Positions 44,850 to 53,465 of a DNA stretch of 64,000 nt are shown here, in pieces (the stretch's first letter is position 1; each line of letters begins with the position of its first letter). Both the position numbers and the translations under genes were made by a program. The notes beneath the pieces were generated by a model. The model had not been told where the DNA came from and made no database searches. It saw only the letters and a list, made by a program, of their open reading frames with translations. This DNA is from Ruminococcus flavefaciens (lineage in GTDB: Bacteria > Bacillota > Clostridia > Oscillospirales > Ruminococcaceae): the NCBI RefSeq assembly GCF_900119075.1, contig NZ_FPIP01000012.1:23893-87892 (forward strand), read 5' to 3'.

Positions 44850-46637
44850 TTATTCGTTTTTCTGAGGTTTTCTTTCATAGACATTGCCTGTCTGATCGTT
44901 CACCCATTTGAACTGAGGATAATCATCAAAAAGGTCATCACGCATATATAAATATATATGGCTTTCTTCTATACCTGTTTTACATATATAATGCACATAA
45001 TTAACAGATTCTACCGGTAAATATCTTACTCCTTCAAGAGTTTTTTCATCGTATACTTCATCAAGCGCACAATATCCAATTATAAAATCAGGAAGCCCTT
45101 TTTCACGCCATTTTTCAAATACAGCCTCATAGTCTTCTTTATATTTATAATGCATATACAGATCATCAGGACAATCAACATTATAATTCATAAAAATATT
45201 CTTTTCAAAATATGGTTCTATCATTTCAGCTGCACCCATAATATAAGTATTATGCCTCTTTATAGGTTTATGTGCAGAAGGCAATTCAAATTTTTTGAAT
45301 ATATATGGATCAAACCCTTCTTCTTCATCAGAATCTTCATCTTTTTCATATTCAACTGACCATGCCACCATTATTTTAGTGTCTTCAAGATGATTATCCT
45401 TGATAGTTTTGGCAAGACAACTTAATCCAAAAGTCTCTTTTATATCCGATATCGAAGCAATACCGCTATATATTACAGGAGCCAAACATATGAGTAATCC
45501 TCCAACAAATACAAATTTTCTTACAAATGTCGAAGTGAGCTTAGAATTTATCTTCTTAATAAATTCAGGAACGGCTATTTTTCCCTCCTGTTCAATAATT
45601 ATCCAGAAAATAAAGATATGATACAAAGCACTCATGCCCAAATGATGTAATGAAACATATTTGATTGACATAAAAGCCGACATAATAAAATATGGCAGAA
45701 AGAACGTAAAGAACTTTTTGTTTTTAGCGGCAAAAGCTGATAACCCAACCCACATTCCAAAGCCGAATATTCCTTCTATAATCTCTGAAGGCAAGGAAAA
45801 AGTACTGCTATTCATAACAATACCACTCCAACTCTCAAAAGGAATTATAAGGAATAATATATAACACAACCCGTTTTTTAATTTATCAATTAATGCACTA
45901 TCATTTTCTATACCCAAGTAATAACAATCCTCAGCAGGTATTAGCATTATTATGAGCACAACAGCAAGTACAAGTATGAAGCAAAGTGAATAAAAACGCA
46001 TATCCTTCCAGAAGAACTTCAGCTTCTTGTTTCGGATAAGCTCTGAGATTATTTCAAAGGTCCAGACTATACAAAGTCCGCCTGCCAGCATTATACCATA
46101 GGCAGAAACAAGGCACAGCAGCGACAATACAAGGATATAGCGCCACGGATGAGAATTTCTGTCCTTGTAGGTGACAGCCATGAGCATAAAAGCCACCATT
46201 GCCAGTGAATAGGGACGGCTCTGCACTCCGTACTGATAGAAGAAAAAAAATGTAAACGGCAGCAGATAGCGTACTATCTTAGGAAACGGCGAACGGAATA
46301 TGAGCAGCGCCATAGCTGTAACACTGAAAACCGTGTTTATAGCCTTAAGGGTAAAGTCTACAGGTGCGCCGTTCTTGGCAAATACCGAAAGGAGCAGATG
46401 CCAGAGGGGAGGGTGTCCCTCATAATGTGGGATATATGTCAGTATCTCCTTATATGAGGCGCATCTTGCTATGAGCCACGCCTGTGTTTCATCGAACCAC
46501 AGCTCATGGAATGAGGAAACAATTATTATGCCTGCCGTATACAGAAAAAGCACAAGAAGTCCTGTTTTCAGATCCTTTTTTTTGTTTTCCTGATTTGTTT
46601 TGCAGCTGAAAATATCTTTTATACTGCTCAAAGCCAT
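44850..46637 (-). CDS. polytopic membrane glycosyltransferase (GT39/ArnT-like)
   Basis: 595 residues with ten or more membrane segments in the first 420 residues and a soluble C-terminal part. The early loop WFDETQAWLIAR carries the Asp-Glu pair expected of GT-C catalytic loops, followed by HPPLWHLLL. This is the pattern of lipid-linked-sugar transferases. Acceptor unknown. More AT-rich than its neighbours, especially at the 3' half. Last gene of a four-gene unit after an LCP-like protein, TatD and PP2C; 20 bases after the PP2C stop. Confidence 0.82.
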   Translation of the reverse strand: MALSSIKDIFSCKTNQENKKKDLKTGLLVLFLYTAGIIIVSSFHELWFDETQAWLIARCASYKEILTYIPHYEGHPPLWHLLLSVFAKNGAPVDFTLKAINTVFSVTAMALLIFRSPFPKIVRYLLPFTFFFFYQYGVQSRPYSLAMVAFMLMAVTYKDRNSHPWRYILVLSLLCLVSAYGIMLAGGLCIVWTFEIISELIRNKKLKFFWKDMRFYSLCFILVLAVVLIIMLIPAEDCYYLGIENDSALIDKLKNGLCYILFLIIPFESWSGIVMNSSTFSLPSEIIEGIFGFGMWVGLSAFAAKNKKFFTFFLPYFIMSAFMSIKYVSLHHLGMSALYHIFIFWIIIEQEGKIAVPEFIKKINSKLTSTFVRKFVFVGGLLICLAPVIYSGIASISDIKETFGLSCLAKTIKDNHLEDTKIMVAWSVEYEKDEDSDEEEGFDPYIFKKFELPSAHKPIKRHNTYIMGAAEMIEPYFEKNIFMNYNVDCPDDLYMHYKYKEDYEAVFEKWREKGLPDFIIGYCALDEVYDEKTLEGVRYLPVESVNYVHYICKTGIEESHIYLYMRDDLFDDYPQFKWVNDQTGNVYERKPQKNE

Positions 46638-46657
46638 TCCTCTTTTCCCCTAATTAT

Positions 46658-47407
46658 TTATTCGTAATAAACTACAGCTATCACCGTTATATTGTCCTTG
46701 CTGCCGTTATCGAGAGCTTTTTTCACCAGAATATCCAGCCTTGCCTGCAAGGGCTTGGGCATTTCAAGTACCTCCTCGATATCAAGCACCGAAACATAAT
46801 CCGAAAGTCCATCGGTGCAGAGCAGCAGCAGATCACCGTACTCCATGCCGCCCTCAAGCTTTACCGTATCTATCTGAGGAGCAGACTTTACATTGCCGAA
46901 TACGGGAAAGATTATATTCCTGTGGACGTGGGTGCTGCGCTCCTCGCTGGTGATAGCGCCCTCGTCGATGAGGAGCTGTACCAGCGACTGGTCACGGGAT
47001 ATCTGTCTGATACGTCCGCCGCGGTAGCGGTAAAGACGTGAGTCCCCCACATTGAATGTGAGGAGATTATTGTTCTCATCTACGGCTATGCCGCAGAGAG
47101 TAGCCTGCATATTGTGTATTTCGGGATCGGACTCGCTGTACTCCGCAAGCTTTCGGTGTATAGCAAGAAGCTCCTCATCAAGCTTCATATCGCTGCTGTA
47201 GCCCATATCGCGGATAAGCTCCAGACACATCCTTGAAGCCAGCTCTCCCGAGCGCTCCCCCGACACTCCGTCGGAGACAGCCGCTATGAAAGGCACATCT
47301 ACGTTTTTCTCGGCGGAACCCGAATCTATTACGCTGTCCTTGATGAGCAGGGCGTCCTCGTTATGGGGCATTATGCCCTTTTCTGTTACTCCGCAGCAGT
47401 AATACAT
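46658..47407 (-). CDS. PP2C-type protein phosphatase
   Basis: 249 residues, metal-dependent Ser/Thr phosphatase of the PrpC/Stp type. Motifs in order: HNEDA (metal Asp), AVSDGVSGERSG, NVGDSRLYRYR, LLLCTDGLSDYV and SKDNITVIAV. Such phosphatases usually reverse PASTA kinases; here it sits in an envelope operon, not with a kinase. The gap to tatD upstream is 19 bases. Confidence 0.93.
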   Translation of the reverse strand: MYYCCGVTEKGIMPHNEDALLIKDSVIDSGSAEKNVDVPFIAAVSDGVSGERSGELASRMCLELIRDMGYSSDMKLDEELLAIHRKLAEYSESDPEIHNMQATLCGIAVDENNNLLTFNVGDSRLYRYRGGRIRQISRDQSLVQLLIDEGAITSEERSTHVHRNIIFPVFGNVKSAPQIDTVKLEGGMEYGDLLLLCTDGLSDYVSVLDIEEVLEMPKPLQARLDILVKKALDNGSKDNITVIAVVYYE

Positions 47408-47426
47408 TCGTTTTCCTCCTTTCGTT

Positions 47427-48197
47427 TTATATCTGTATTCCGTACATTGTCATGCCGTTCTGGCAGGTAATGTCGATAAGCTCCTGTGTGGTCATGCCCT
47501 TTATCTCAGCCGCCTTAGCCGCCGTATAAGCTATCATGGAGCTGTCACAGCGTTTTCCTCTGAAAGGCTCGGGAGCCATATAGGGGCAGTCCGTTTCCAT
47601 GAGGAGCTTGTCCATAGGCACCTCAGCAAGGGCTTTCAGAGCCTTTTTTGCGTTCTTGAAGGTAAGAACTCCCGTGAATCCGATGTACATTCCAAGCTTC
47701 AGTATCTCCTTAGCGGTCTCGGCAGAGCCGCTGAAGCAGTGCACAACGCCCCTTGGACGGTATTCACGGAGTATCTCCACCGTGTCCTCAGCGGCGTCCC
47801 TGCTGTGGACTATAACTGGCATATCTATCTCATTTGCGAATGCGAGTTGTTCGCGGAAAAAGCGTATCTGCTTGTCACGGTCATAGCCGTCGTAGTGATA
47901 ATCGAGACCTATCTCGCCCACCGCTTTTATCTTGCTGTTGGCGGATATCATCTCGCGGAGCCTGTCAAGGTAATCAGCAGGAGTCTCGTCAACGCACTCG
48001 GGGTGAACTCCTGCGGCGGCATAGATATAGCCGTATTTCTGCGAGAGAAGCGAATTCTCGGCAGAGTCATGCAGTCCCGAGGCTGCCAGCATCACAAGCT
48101 TTACGCCCTTTTCGGGGAGTTCTGCAAGGACCTGATCCCTGTCCTCGTCAAAGGCGCTGTCTGCGTAATGGGAATGTGTATCAAAAATGCCTGTCAT
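47427..48197 (-). CDS. tatD: TatD-family deoxyribonuclease
   Basis: 256 residues, metal-dependent hydrolase of the TIM-barrel amidohydrolase group: FDTHSHYAD, GEIGLDYHYD, VIVHSRDA, VVHCFSGS and METDCPYMAP supply the metal ligands. Associated with 3'-5' DNase activity and tRNA editing in other bacteria. Its ATG overlaps the stop of the LCP-like gene in ATGA, so translation is coupled. Confidence 0.94.
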   Translation of the reverse strand: MTGIFDTHSHYADSAFDEDRDQVLAELPEKGVKLVMLAASGLHDSAENSLLSQKYGYIYAAAGVHPECVDETPADYLDRLREMISANSKIKAVGEIGLDYHYDGYDRDKQIRFFREQLAFANEIDMPVIVHSRDAAEDTVEILREYRPRGVVHCFSGSAETAKEILKLGMYIGFTGVLTFKNAKKALKALAEVPMDKLLMETDCPYMAPEPFRGKRCDSSMIAYTAAKAAEIKGMTTQELIDITCQNGMTMYGIQI

Positions 48198-49102
48198 TTC
48201 TTTTCCTTGTCGTCCTTTTTAGCCTTAGCGTCCTTATTTACCTTGAAATATGACTCTTTCAGGCTGTCGATGAAGGTGCTGCTTGGGATAAAGTCCTCGC
48301 CTGCGGGAGTACCGTCAAGTGAAAGCGGCACAGCGATAGCGCTGCCGTACTCGAACATATTCTTGATACCGTTTTTGCGGTTCTTATAGTCGGCAGCAGT
48401 AACATCGGAATCTACCATATTGATAACTATGCTGAAATTGTTGTCGAAGCTGTCGGCGATACGCTTTCCGTCGGACTGATTGACCATAGCCGAAAGAACA
48501 GCTGCGGCAGTGAATGCACGCTCGGACTCGCCGCCGTCGAACATAAGATAGTTTACGAAGGTCTCTATCTGGTCGCTGTTGAGGTACTGCTGGCTGCCGT
48601 CGTTCTTGAAGCCTGCTATATCGGCGTTTACAGGATAGGTAACGCCGCCGAAGATATCACAGACCTTCTGGAATGCCGCAGAATCGAACTTCATGTATTT
48701 GTCGACCTCGATATCGAATACCTTTTCAACAAATTCCTCAGCCGAAGCAGCTCCGCCGTTCTGATAATTCTCGATAATGCTCAGCTGCTGTCCGTCAACG
48801 AGAGCAATTGAATTCGAGGGAATGCCGATGAATACCAGCTGCTTTTTCAGTGGGATAGAGCGCATGAGCATGAATGTGGGAGGACTGTGCTTCTCGGGTA
48901 CGTCGAGTATCAGGAGCATGGTGTGGTTGTCCTCTGCGGTTATCTGACCGCTGGTGCGCGGTACGGGCTCCGGTGGCTTCTCCACCTTGCCAAAGCCGAA
49001 ATATCGGTAAATACCATAGGCAATTCCGCCGATGATGATAAGTCCGATGAATATTGTCATAAGGAACGGTAATGCAACGTGACCTGTTTTTTTATTAGCC
49101 AT
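48194..49102 (-). CDS. LytR-CpsA-Psr (LCP)-like membrane protein
   Basis: 302 residues from ATG 49102 (MANKKTGH) with AAAGGAG 8 bases upstream; an ATG six codons earlier has no such site. One N-terminal membrane anchor (about 12-38) and an external domain. Residues about 155-185 read YMKFDSAAFQKVCDIFGGVTYPV, the LCP pattern where GGV precedes the lipid pocket; other LCP arginines are not obvious. LCP proteins ligate wall polymers to peptidoglycan. Lys-rich C terminus. The upstream region 49103-49611 is the unusual gap described separately. Confidence 0.7.
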   Translation of the reverse strand: MANKKTGHVALPFLMTIFIGLIIIGGIAYGIYRYFGFGKVEKPPEPVPRTSGQITAEDNHTMLLILDVPEKHSPPTFMLMRSIPLKKQLVFIGIPSNSIALVDGQQLSIIENYQNGGAASAEEFVEKVFDIEVDKYMKFDSAAFQKVCDIFGGVTYPVNADIAGFKNDGSQQYLNSDQIETFVNYLMFDGGESERAFTAAAVLSAMVNQSDGKRIADSFDNNFSIVINMVDSDVTAADYKNRKNGIKNMFEYGSAIAVPLSLDGTPAGEDFIPSSTFIDSLKESYFKVNKDAKAKKDDKEKK

Positions 49103-49611
49103 TTCTCTGGCTCCTTTCATTTTTACTTGTTAATGATTTATCGTTATATTTTTATCGTTCTCTGCTTTTTTATAAATCCCGAACTGATATAAACTGACCG
49201 TATAATACTTGTCCCGAAAATATCCGTCATAAAATGAATAAAAATTGTTTTCCAGAATGCAAGTTAAAAAATACTTGGCGGTGCTTCGACTATCCACAGA
49301 GTTTTCCACATTTTCCACATAACTGAATGGAGAGTGTATGTTTAAACAGCGGATTCAACAGCCTGTTGAAATAGAACGAGCGTTCATGTCAGAGCACTCC
49401 GAAAGTGCCGTTTTTTGGCTTAAAATAGCCATTCATCAAGTGCCGTGCTTTGGAGCTTTGTCCTGCTGCGGCTCTGCTTTTAACGGTATATCGCCGCTTT
49501 TCAACAATGTTGAAAAGAATGTTCGCCGAGAGTATTTTTCGCGTTTAAATAATTTTTAAAAACAAATATTTTGCCGCGTCTTGCTATTGCTGAAATATTG
49601 TGATATAATAT
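49103..49611. other. gap with DnaA-box-like words and two palindromes
   Basis: No convincing gene in about 500 bases. CTATCCACA, TTTTCCACA and TTTTCCACA lie in a row at 49290-49298, 49302-49310 and 49311-49319. Two palindromes share TTCAACA...TGTTGAA: 49354-49370 (3-base centre) and 49500-49514 (1-base centre, extending to a 10-bp arm at 49497-49517). A 73-codon frame at 49338-49559 spans both but resembles nothing known. Confidence 0.6.
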
Positions 49612-50313
49612 TTAGTATGGCATTTCAAAGACATTTTCCATGAATACCAGCCTGCGGCGTATGCTTTCGATATCAGGTCCGCACTCGTCTATCAGGGCAT
49701 ATGCGTCCTCGAGACCGAATCGGCATATCGTTCTCCCCTGCCGTGTGGCATAGTTGAGAGTCTGGTACGTTCCCGACTTGAAAGAGCCCTCGTTAAAATA
49801 GGAAATGACCGCAGAAGCATGGTCTACCATGAAGTAGTTCCTGTCTCTGTACACATCAGGCGAGGTATTCTCCCCTGAGCCCTTTTTCCCGTAGATAACG
49901 TCAGGTTCTGTATTCGTGGTGAGAAGCACGTCCGCACCCTTTTCGACGTCGGCAAGAGTCTCCCTGTACTGAGGCGCAAAGCGCTCGGCATGGCGGAGAT
50001 AAGGCATCACCCCGATAAGACGTATACTGGTGTCGGAGCGCTTCTTGGCAAGAATGTACTTTGCAGCCCAGAGGTCCGTACCCACAGCAAGTCCGCTGAT
50101 GAAGCTGCGGTAGCCGCTCTCAACAGCCATATCTATATACCTGCACAGCATGAGCTGTACGGTGCGAAGAGTTATACTTCGGTATATTGGCTCGTTCCTG
50201 TAGGGTATAACACTGGTCTCTCGGTGTCCTGTAAAGCATACCGTATTATCAATATCACCGCTGAAGTCCTGAGCAGGAAGCACAGGGACTCCCGAATCGA
50301 GTGAGAAAAGCAT
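49612..50313 (-). CDS. SLOG-domain protein (DUF1273/YpsA-like)
   Basis: 233 residues, Rossmann-like SLOG fold: VCFTGHRETS near residue 25, FISGLAVGTDLWAA near 73 and VISYFNEGS near 172 are the three phosphate-binding blocks. Members bind nucleotides or cyclic ADP-ribose-like ligands; the B. subtilis relative YpsA affects cell division. A catalytic role is not assured. Divergent from alr, with 128 bases between. Confidence 0.8.
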   Translation of the reverse strand: MLFSLDSGVPVLPAQDFSGDIDNTVCFTGHRETSVIPYRNEPIYRSITLRTVQLMLCRYIDMAVESGYRSFISGLAVGTDLWAAKYILAKKRSDTSIRLIGVMPYLRHAERFAPQYRETLADVEKGADVLLTTNTEPDVIYGKKGSGENTSPDVYRDRNYFMVDHASAVISYFNEGSFKSGTYQTLNYATRQGRTICRFGLEDAYALIDECGPDIESIRRRLVFMENVFEMPY

Positions 50314-50441
50314 AGTACACCTCGCTTTCCCAAAATATCATACATGAAAATTATAACATACATCATACTTTATTTCAAGACGTTTTTTGACTTGTAATTA
50401 AATTTTAACTTTGACATAAACACGAAAGGAAGGATAACGGA

Positions 50442-51578
50442 ATGAAGCCGTATCTGAAAAGAGCATGGGCAGAGATATCGCTCCCACAGCTCAGAAAAAA
50501 TGTTGATATCATAAGAGGTCTGAACTCTCCCGAAACTGAGATAATGGCAGTAGTAAAGGCTGACGCTTACGGTCACGGCGACGAGCACATCGTCCGCTGT
50601 CTCGCCGAGCAGTGCGGTATCAGCTATTTTGCGGTATCCAATCTTGACGAAGCTATCGCCGTAAGGAAGTTCGCTCCCAAGTCCGAGATACTCATACTGG
50701 GCTATACTCCCCCAGAGTACGCTCATGAGATAGCCATGTACAATATCATACAGGGCGTTGTGTCCACCGAGTACGCTCAGGAGCTCGTAAAAAACAGCGC
50801 AGAGCCTATCCGCTGTCATATCAAGATAGACACAGGTATGGGCAGAATAGGTCTCAAGCACGATACTCCAGAGGCTTGCGCCGCTGAGATAGAGGCTATG
50901 ATGAAGATAGAAAAGCTCTCCGTTGAGGGCATATATACACACTTTGCAGTTGCAGACAGCGATTCTCCCGACAATATCGCCTATACCGATATGCAGGAGA
51001 AGTTCATAACCGATACATACGATGTGCTTGTGAGCCGCGGCATAAAGCTCAGACATCTCCACTTCATGAACAGTGCCGCTACCTGCTACAGAAACAGCTC
51101 CAGAAGTACACTTTCCCGTGCAGGTATCATTCTCTACGGTCTGCACCCAGATGTGAGCCTTGATATCCCCGAGGGACTTGAACCCCTTATGGAGCTCAAA
51201 GCTGTTATCTCCCATGTCAAGACCGTCAGAAAGGGCGACTGCATAAGCTACGGACGTACATTCGTTGCTGACCGCGAAATGCGTATCGCTACAGTAACTA
51301 TCGGCTATGCCGACGGTTATTCGAGACTTCTCAGCTCCAAGGGCGAGATACTTGTCCACGGCAAGCGCTGCAAGATAGTGGGCAGAGTCTGCATGGACCA
51401 GCTGATGATGGACGTTTCCGACGTTCCGGAAGCTAAAGCAGGAGATATCGTGACCATGATAGGACACGACGGCAATGACCGCATAACTGCCGACGACCTT
51501 GCACAGGTCTACGGAACTATCGGATACGAGGTGGTCTGCGGTATCTCAAAGCGCGTACCACGTATATATATTGAATAA
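50442..51578 (+). CDS. alr: alanine racemase
   Basis: PLP enzyme making D-alanine for peptidoglycan, 378 residues. The PLP lysine is in VVKADAYGHG at the N terminus; the substrate tyrosine block GYADGYSR and the C-terminal domain VCMDQLMMDVSD are intact. ATG after AGGAAGGA. No sign of a membrane domain, so it is the housekeeping cytoplasmic type, not the VanT-like serine racemase. Confidence 0.96.
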   Translation: MKPYLKRAWAEISLPQLRKNVDIIRGLNSPETEIMAVVKADAYGHGDEHIVRCLAEQCGISYFAVSNLDEAIAVRKFAPKSEILILGYTPPEYAHEIAMYNIIQGVVSTEYAQELVKNSAEPIRCHIKIDTGMGRIGLKHDTPEACAAEIEAMMKIEKLSVEGIYTHFAVADSDSPDNIAYTDMQEKFITDTYDVLVSRGIKLRHLHFMNSAATCYRNSSRSTLSRAGIILYGLHPDVSLDIPEGLEPLMELKAVISHVKTVRKGDCISYGRTFVADREMRIATVTIGYADGYSRLLSSKGEILVHGKRCKIVGRVCMDQLMMDVSDVPEAKAGDIVTMIGHDGNDRITADDLAQVYGTIGYEVVCGISKRVPRIYIE

Positions 51579-51602
51579 TAAATCATAATTTAGCGTAATT
51601 AC

Positions 51603-51755
51603 TTTTGGAATCCATGAACGGGATTCCAAAGGGACTGTGTTCCTTTGGTCAGGTCAAGGGCAGACAGCCCTTGTGGGGTGTGGGGCAAAGCCCCACAGTT
51701 ACGAAGGCGCTCCGCAAGGGGTGAATCAAAAAACAGTCCAGTGGACTGTTTTTTG
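51603..51755. repeat. chain of five hairpins after alr
   Basis: Consecutive inverted repeats: TTTGGAATCC/GGATTCCAAA, CCAAAGG/CCTTTGG, CAAGGG/CCCTTG, TGTGGGGC/GCCCCACA, and AAAAAACAGTCCA/TGGACTGTTTTTT. The arms overlap in places, so alternative folds are possible. Short open frames inside have no start sites. Confidence 0.75.
51728..51754. terminator. terminator at the end of the hairpin chain
   Basis: A6-CAGTCCA and TGGACTG-T6 with one base between; works on both strands. Likely alr terminator. Confidence 0.85.
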
Positions 51756-51790
51756 AGAGGGGACGCCCTGCAAGTGAGGGCGTCCCTTAA

Positions 51791-51856
51791 CGGGGCGATG
51801 TGGTCATCGCCCCCTACAGCACCCATTTTCGGGACGCCGAGATGGCGTCCCCTACA
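51791..51856. repeat. two inverted interspersed hairpin modules
   Basis: 51791-51818 (GGGGCGATG/CATCGCCCCC) and 51830-51856 (GGGACGCC/GGCGTCCCC), both with the CCCCTACA end on the right. An imperfect third module lies at about 51758-51787 (GGGACGCCC/GGGCGTCCC). Confidence 0.85.
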
Positions 51857-51888
51857 AATGTAAATTATGATTTAAGGGAGGATATAAA

Positions 51889-52503
51889 ATGAAAAAAGCA
51901 ATGACTATTTCTTATGAGGTGGGCGAAAACCTCTACCTCAACCTTACAAATAAATGTCCCTGCGCCTGCACGTTCTGCATACGCAACCACGCTGACGGCG
52001 CTTACGGCTCCGATCCCCTTTGGCTGGAGCACGAGCCCACTCTCGACGAGATAATCGCAGACCTTAACAAGCGCAAGCTCAAAAAATACCGCGAGGTAGT
52101 TTTCTGCGGCTACGGCGAGCCTACAGAGCGCCTTGACGTGCTCCTTGAAACTGCCGCTTATCTCCGCAGCAGAGAGAACTGTCCGCGCCTGCGTATCAAT
52201 ACAAACGGTCTCGGCGACCTTATCCACGGCAGAAGCATCGCCAAGGAGCTCTGCTACGAGCTGGATACAGTATCAATAAGCCTTAACGCTCCCACTGAAA
52301 AGGACTACATGGCTGTTACACGCCCTAAGTTCGACAACGCATTCGAGGCTCTCCAGAAATTCACAAAGGACTGCGTAAAGGCTGGCAAGGCTGAGGTCAT
52401 CATGTCTGTCGTTGACGTTATACCGCCCGAGCAGATAGAGGCTTCCCGTGCTCTTGCCGAAAAGTTAGGCGCTAAGCTCCGCGTAAGAGAATTCGATGAC
52501 TGA
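51889..52503 (+). CDS. TatD-associated radical SAM protein
   Basis: 204 residues. The radical SAM motif is KCPCACTFC, giving a CX3CX2C cluster site near residue 22; YGEPT and INTNG follow as the usual GxP and ribose-binding segments. This short form matches the family annotated as TatD-linked, though here tatD lies 4 kb away. Substrate unknown. ATG after GGGAGGA. Overlaps the next gene by 8 bases, which suggests coupling. Confidence 0.87.
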   Translation: MKKAMTISYEVGENLYLNLTNKCPCACTFCIRNHADGAYGSDPLWLEHEPTLDEIIADLNKRKLKKYREVVFCGYGEPTERLDVLLETAAYLRSRENCPRLRINTNGLGDLIHGRSIAKELCYELDTVSISLNAPTEKDYMAVTRPKFDNAFEALQKFTKDCVKAGKAEVIMSVVDVIPPEQIEASRALAEKLGAKLRVREFDD

Positions 52504-53170
52504 TATCGCACTGCGTACATCAGAAAAGGATATAGGCTTAGTCGTAGGACTGATACTTGGCTTTGTACTTGCAGGCGCCTTCTTCGGTATATCCAGACTG
52601 AGATACCTGTGCATAAGGCATTGGCGGAAAAAGCACAGCGAGATAGTTATAGGACGAGTCACAAAATGCGAGGAGCTGTCCCTATTCCCCGGAACTCCAC
52701 GATATCTCCTTACTGTCGAGTATAACGACAACAGCGGAGCCCTTGAGACCGAGGAGCTCATAAGCTTCTCTCCTGCCGCTCCAAAACTGAAAGAGGTGGA
52801 GCTTTCGATAGTCAGCTATGCAGACAGAATGAGCCGATACGGCGAGGAATACACGGTTAAGCCCGATTTTGAGGAGCTGAAGCAGTTTCCCCAGCTAAGC
52901 GAGGACGAGAAAGAGGCTATGAAACGTAAATTCGAGAATTATCTCGCCGCCGAGCACCCAAACCACGCCACAAGCTTTGCAGACGGCTTCTTACGTCCTT
53001 ATCTGTGCGCTCAGAAAGCGGAATTCGCCGACAAAAAGGCACATCAGCGCCCTAAGCCGCCGAACGCCTACAGCTTAAAAAAATTCCTTAGAGACGCCGT
53101 TATTTTCATAGTTCTGCTCATTTCAGCCTGCGCAGGTCTGGCGTATCTCATGGTGAAAACAGGCTATTAG
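52496..53170 (+). CDS. two-pass membrane protein, function unknown
   Basis: 224 residues. Membrane segment about 12-35, a beta-rich middle (IVIGRVTKCEEL...YLLTVEYNDNSG...ELISFSP, like the DUF3592 pattern of extracytoplasmic small barrels), an acidic helical region, and a second membrane segment about 198-220. No family recognised with confidence. Starts 8 bases before the end of the radical SAM gene. Confidence 0.72.
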   Translation: MTDIALRTSEKDIGLVVGLILGFVLAGAFFGISRLRYLCIRHWRKKHSEIVIGRVTKCEELSLFPGTPRYLLTVEYNDNSGALETEELISFSPAAPKLKEVELSIVSYADRMSRYGEEYTVKPDFEELKQFPQLSEDEKEAMKRKFENYLAAEHPNHATSFADGFLRPYLCAQKAEFADKKAHQRPKPPNAYSLKKFLRDAVIFIVLLISACAGLAYLMVKTGY

Positions 53171-53300
53171 CCATATCACACAAATACAAACAGCTCTATT
53201 TGTGCAGTATTTATGCAGTTAAACTATGGAAAATCATACTGAAATATGATATAATTATTTATTGAAAGATTTCTCTAATCTGAGATAAGGAGTAATTTTT

Positions 53301-53432
53301 ATGAGTAAAAAAGGTAAGATAATACTTGCAGCTTCAGTTTCTACCTCGGTTTTAGCTATTACAGCCGCTGCGGTGACGATTTTCGTCTGCAAGCGCATTT
53401 ACGAGAAGAATTACTTCTCGGTCACAGATTAA
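53301..53432 (+). CDS. 43-residue single-pass membrane peptide
   Basis: Short gene: ATG 53301 preceded by AAGGAG 8 bases upstream, 43 codons, TAA. Sequence begins MSKKGKIILAA; a hydrophobic helix (about 7-30) lies between a basic start and the basic KRIYEKNY, so one membrane pass is likely. A TATAAT-like -10 occurs at 53250-53255. It stands just upstream of ilvE (33 bases), so a leader or independent small protein is possible. Confidence 0.65.
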   Translation: MSKKGKIILAASVSTSVLAITAAAVTIFVCKRIYEKNYFSVTD

Positions 53433-53465
53433 CAGGTCAATATTATAAAAAGAAGGTTGAATAAT

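Noticed and set aside
49338..49559. 73-codon frame MFKQRIQQP... with GGAGAG three bases before the ATG
   Set aside because: Spacing is too short, it is built over two palindromes, and nothing resembles it. Left as part of the gap at 49103-49611.
50370..51467. 365-codon minus-strand frame over alr
   Set aside because: Alr on the plus strand is unmistakable; the antisense frame shows no motifs.
51645..51863. 72-codon frame between alr and the radical SAM gene
   Set aside because: Crosses a terminator and hairpin modules; no start site.
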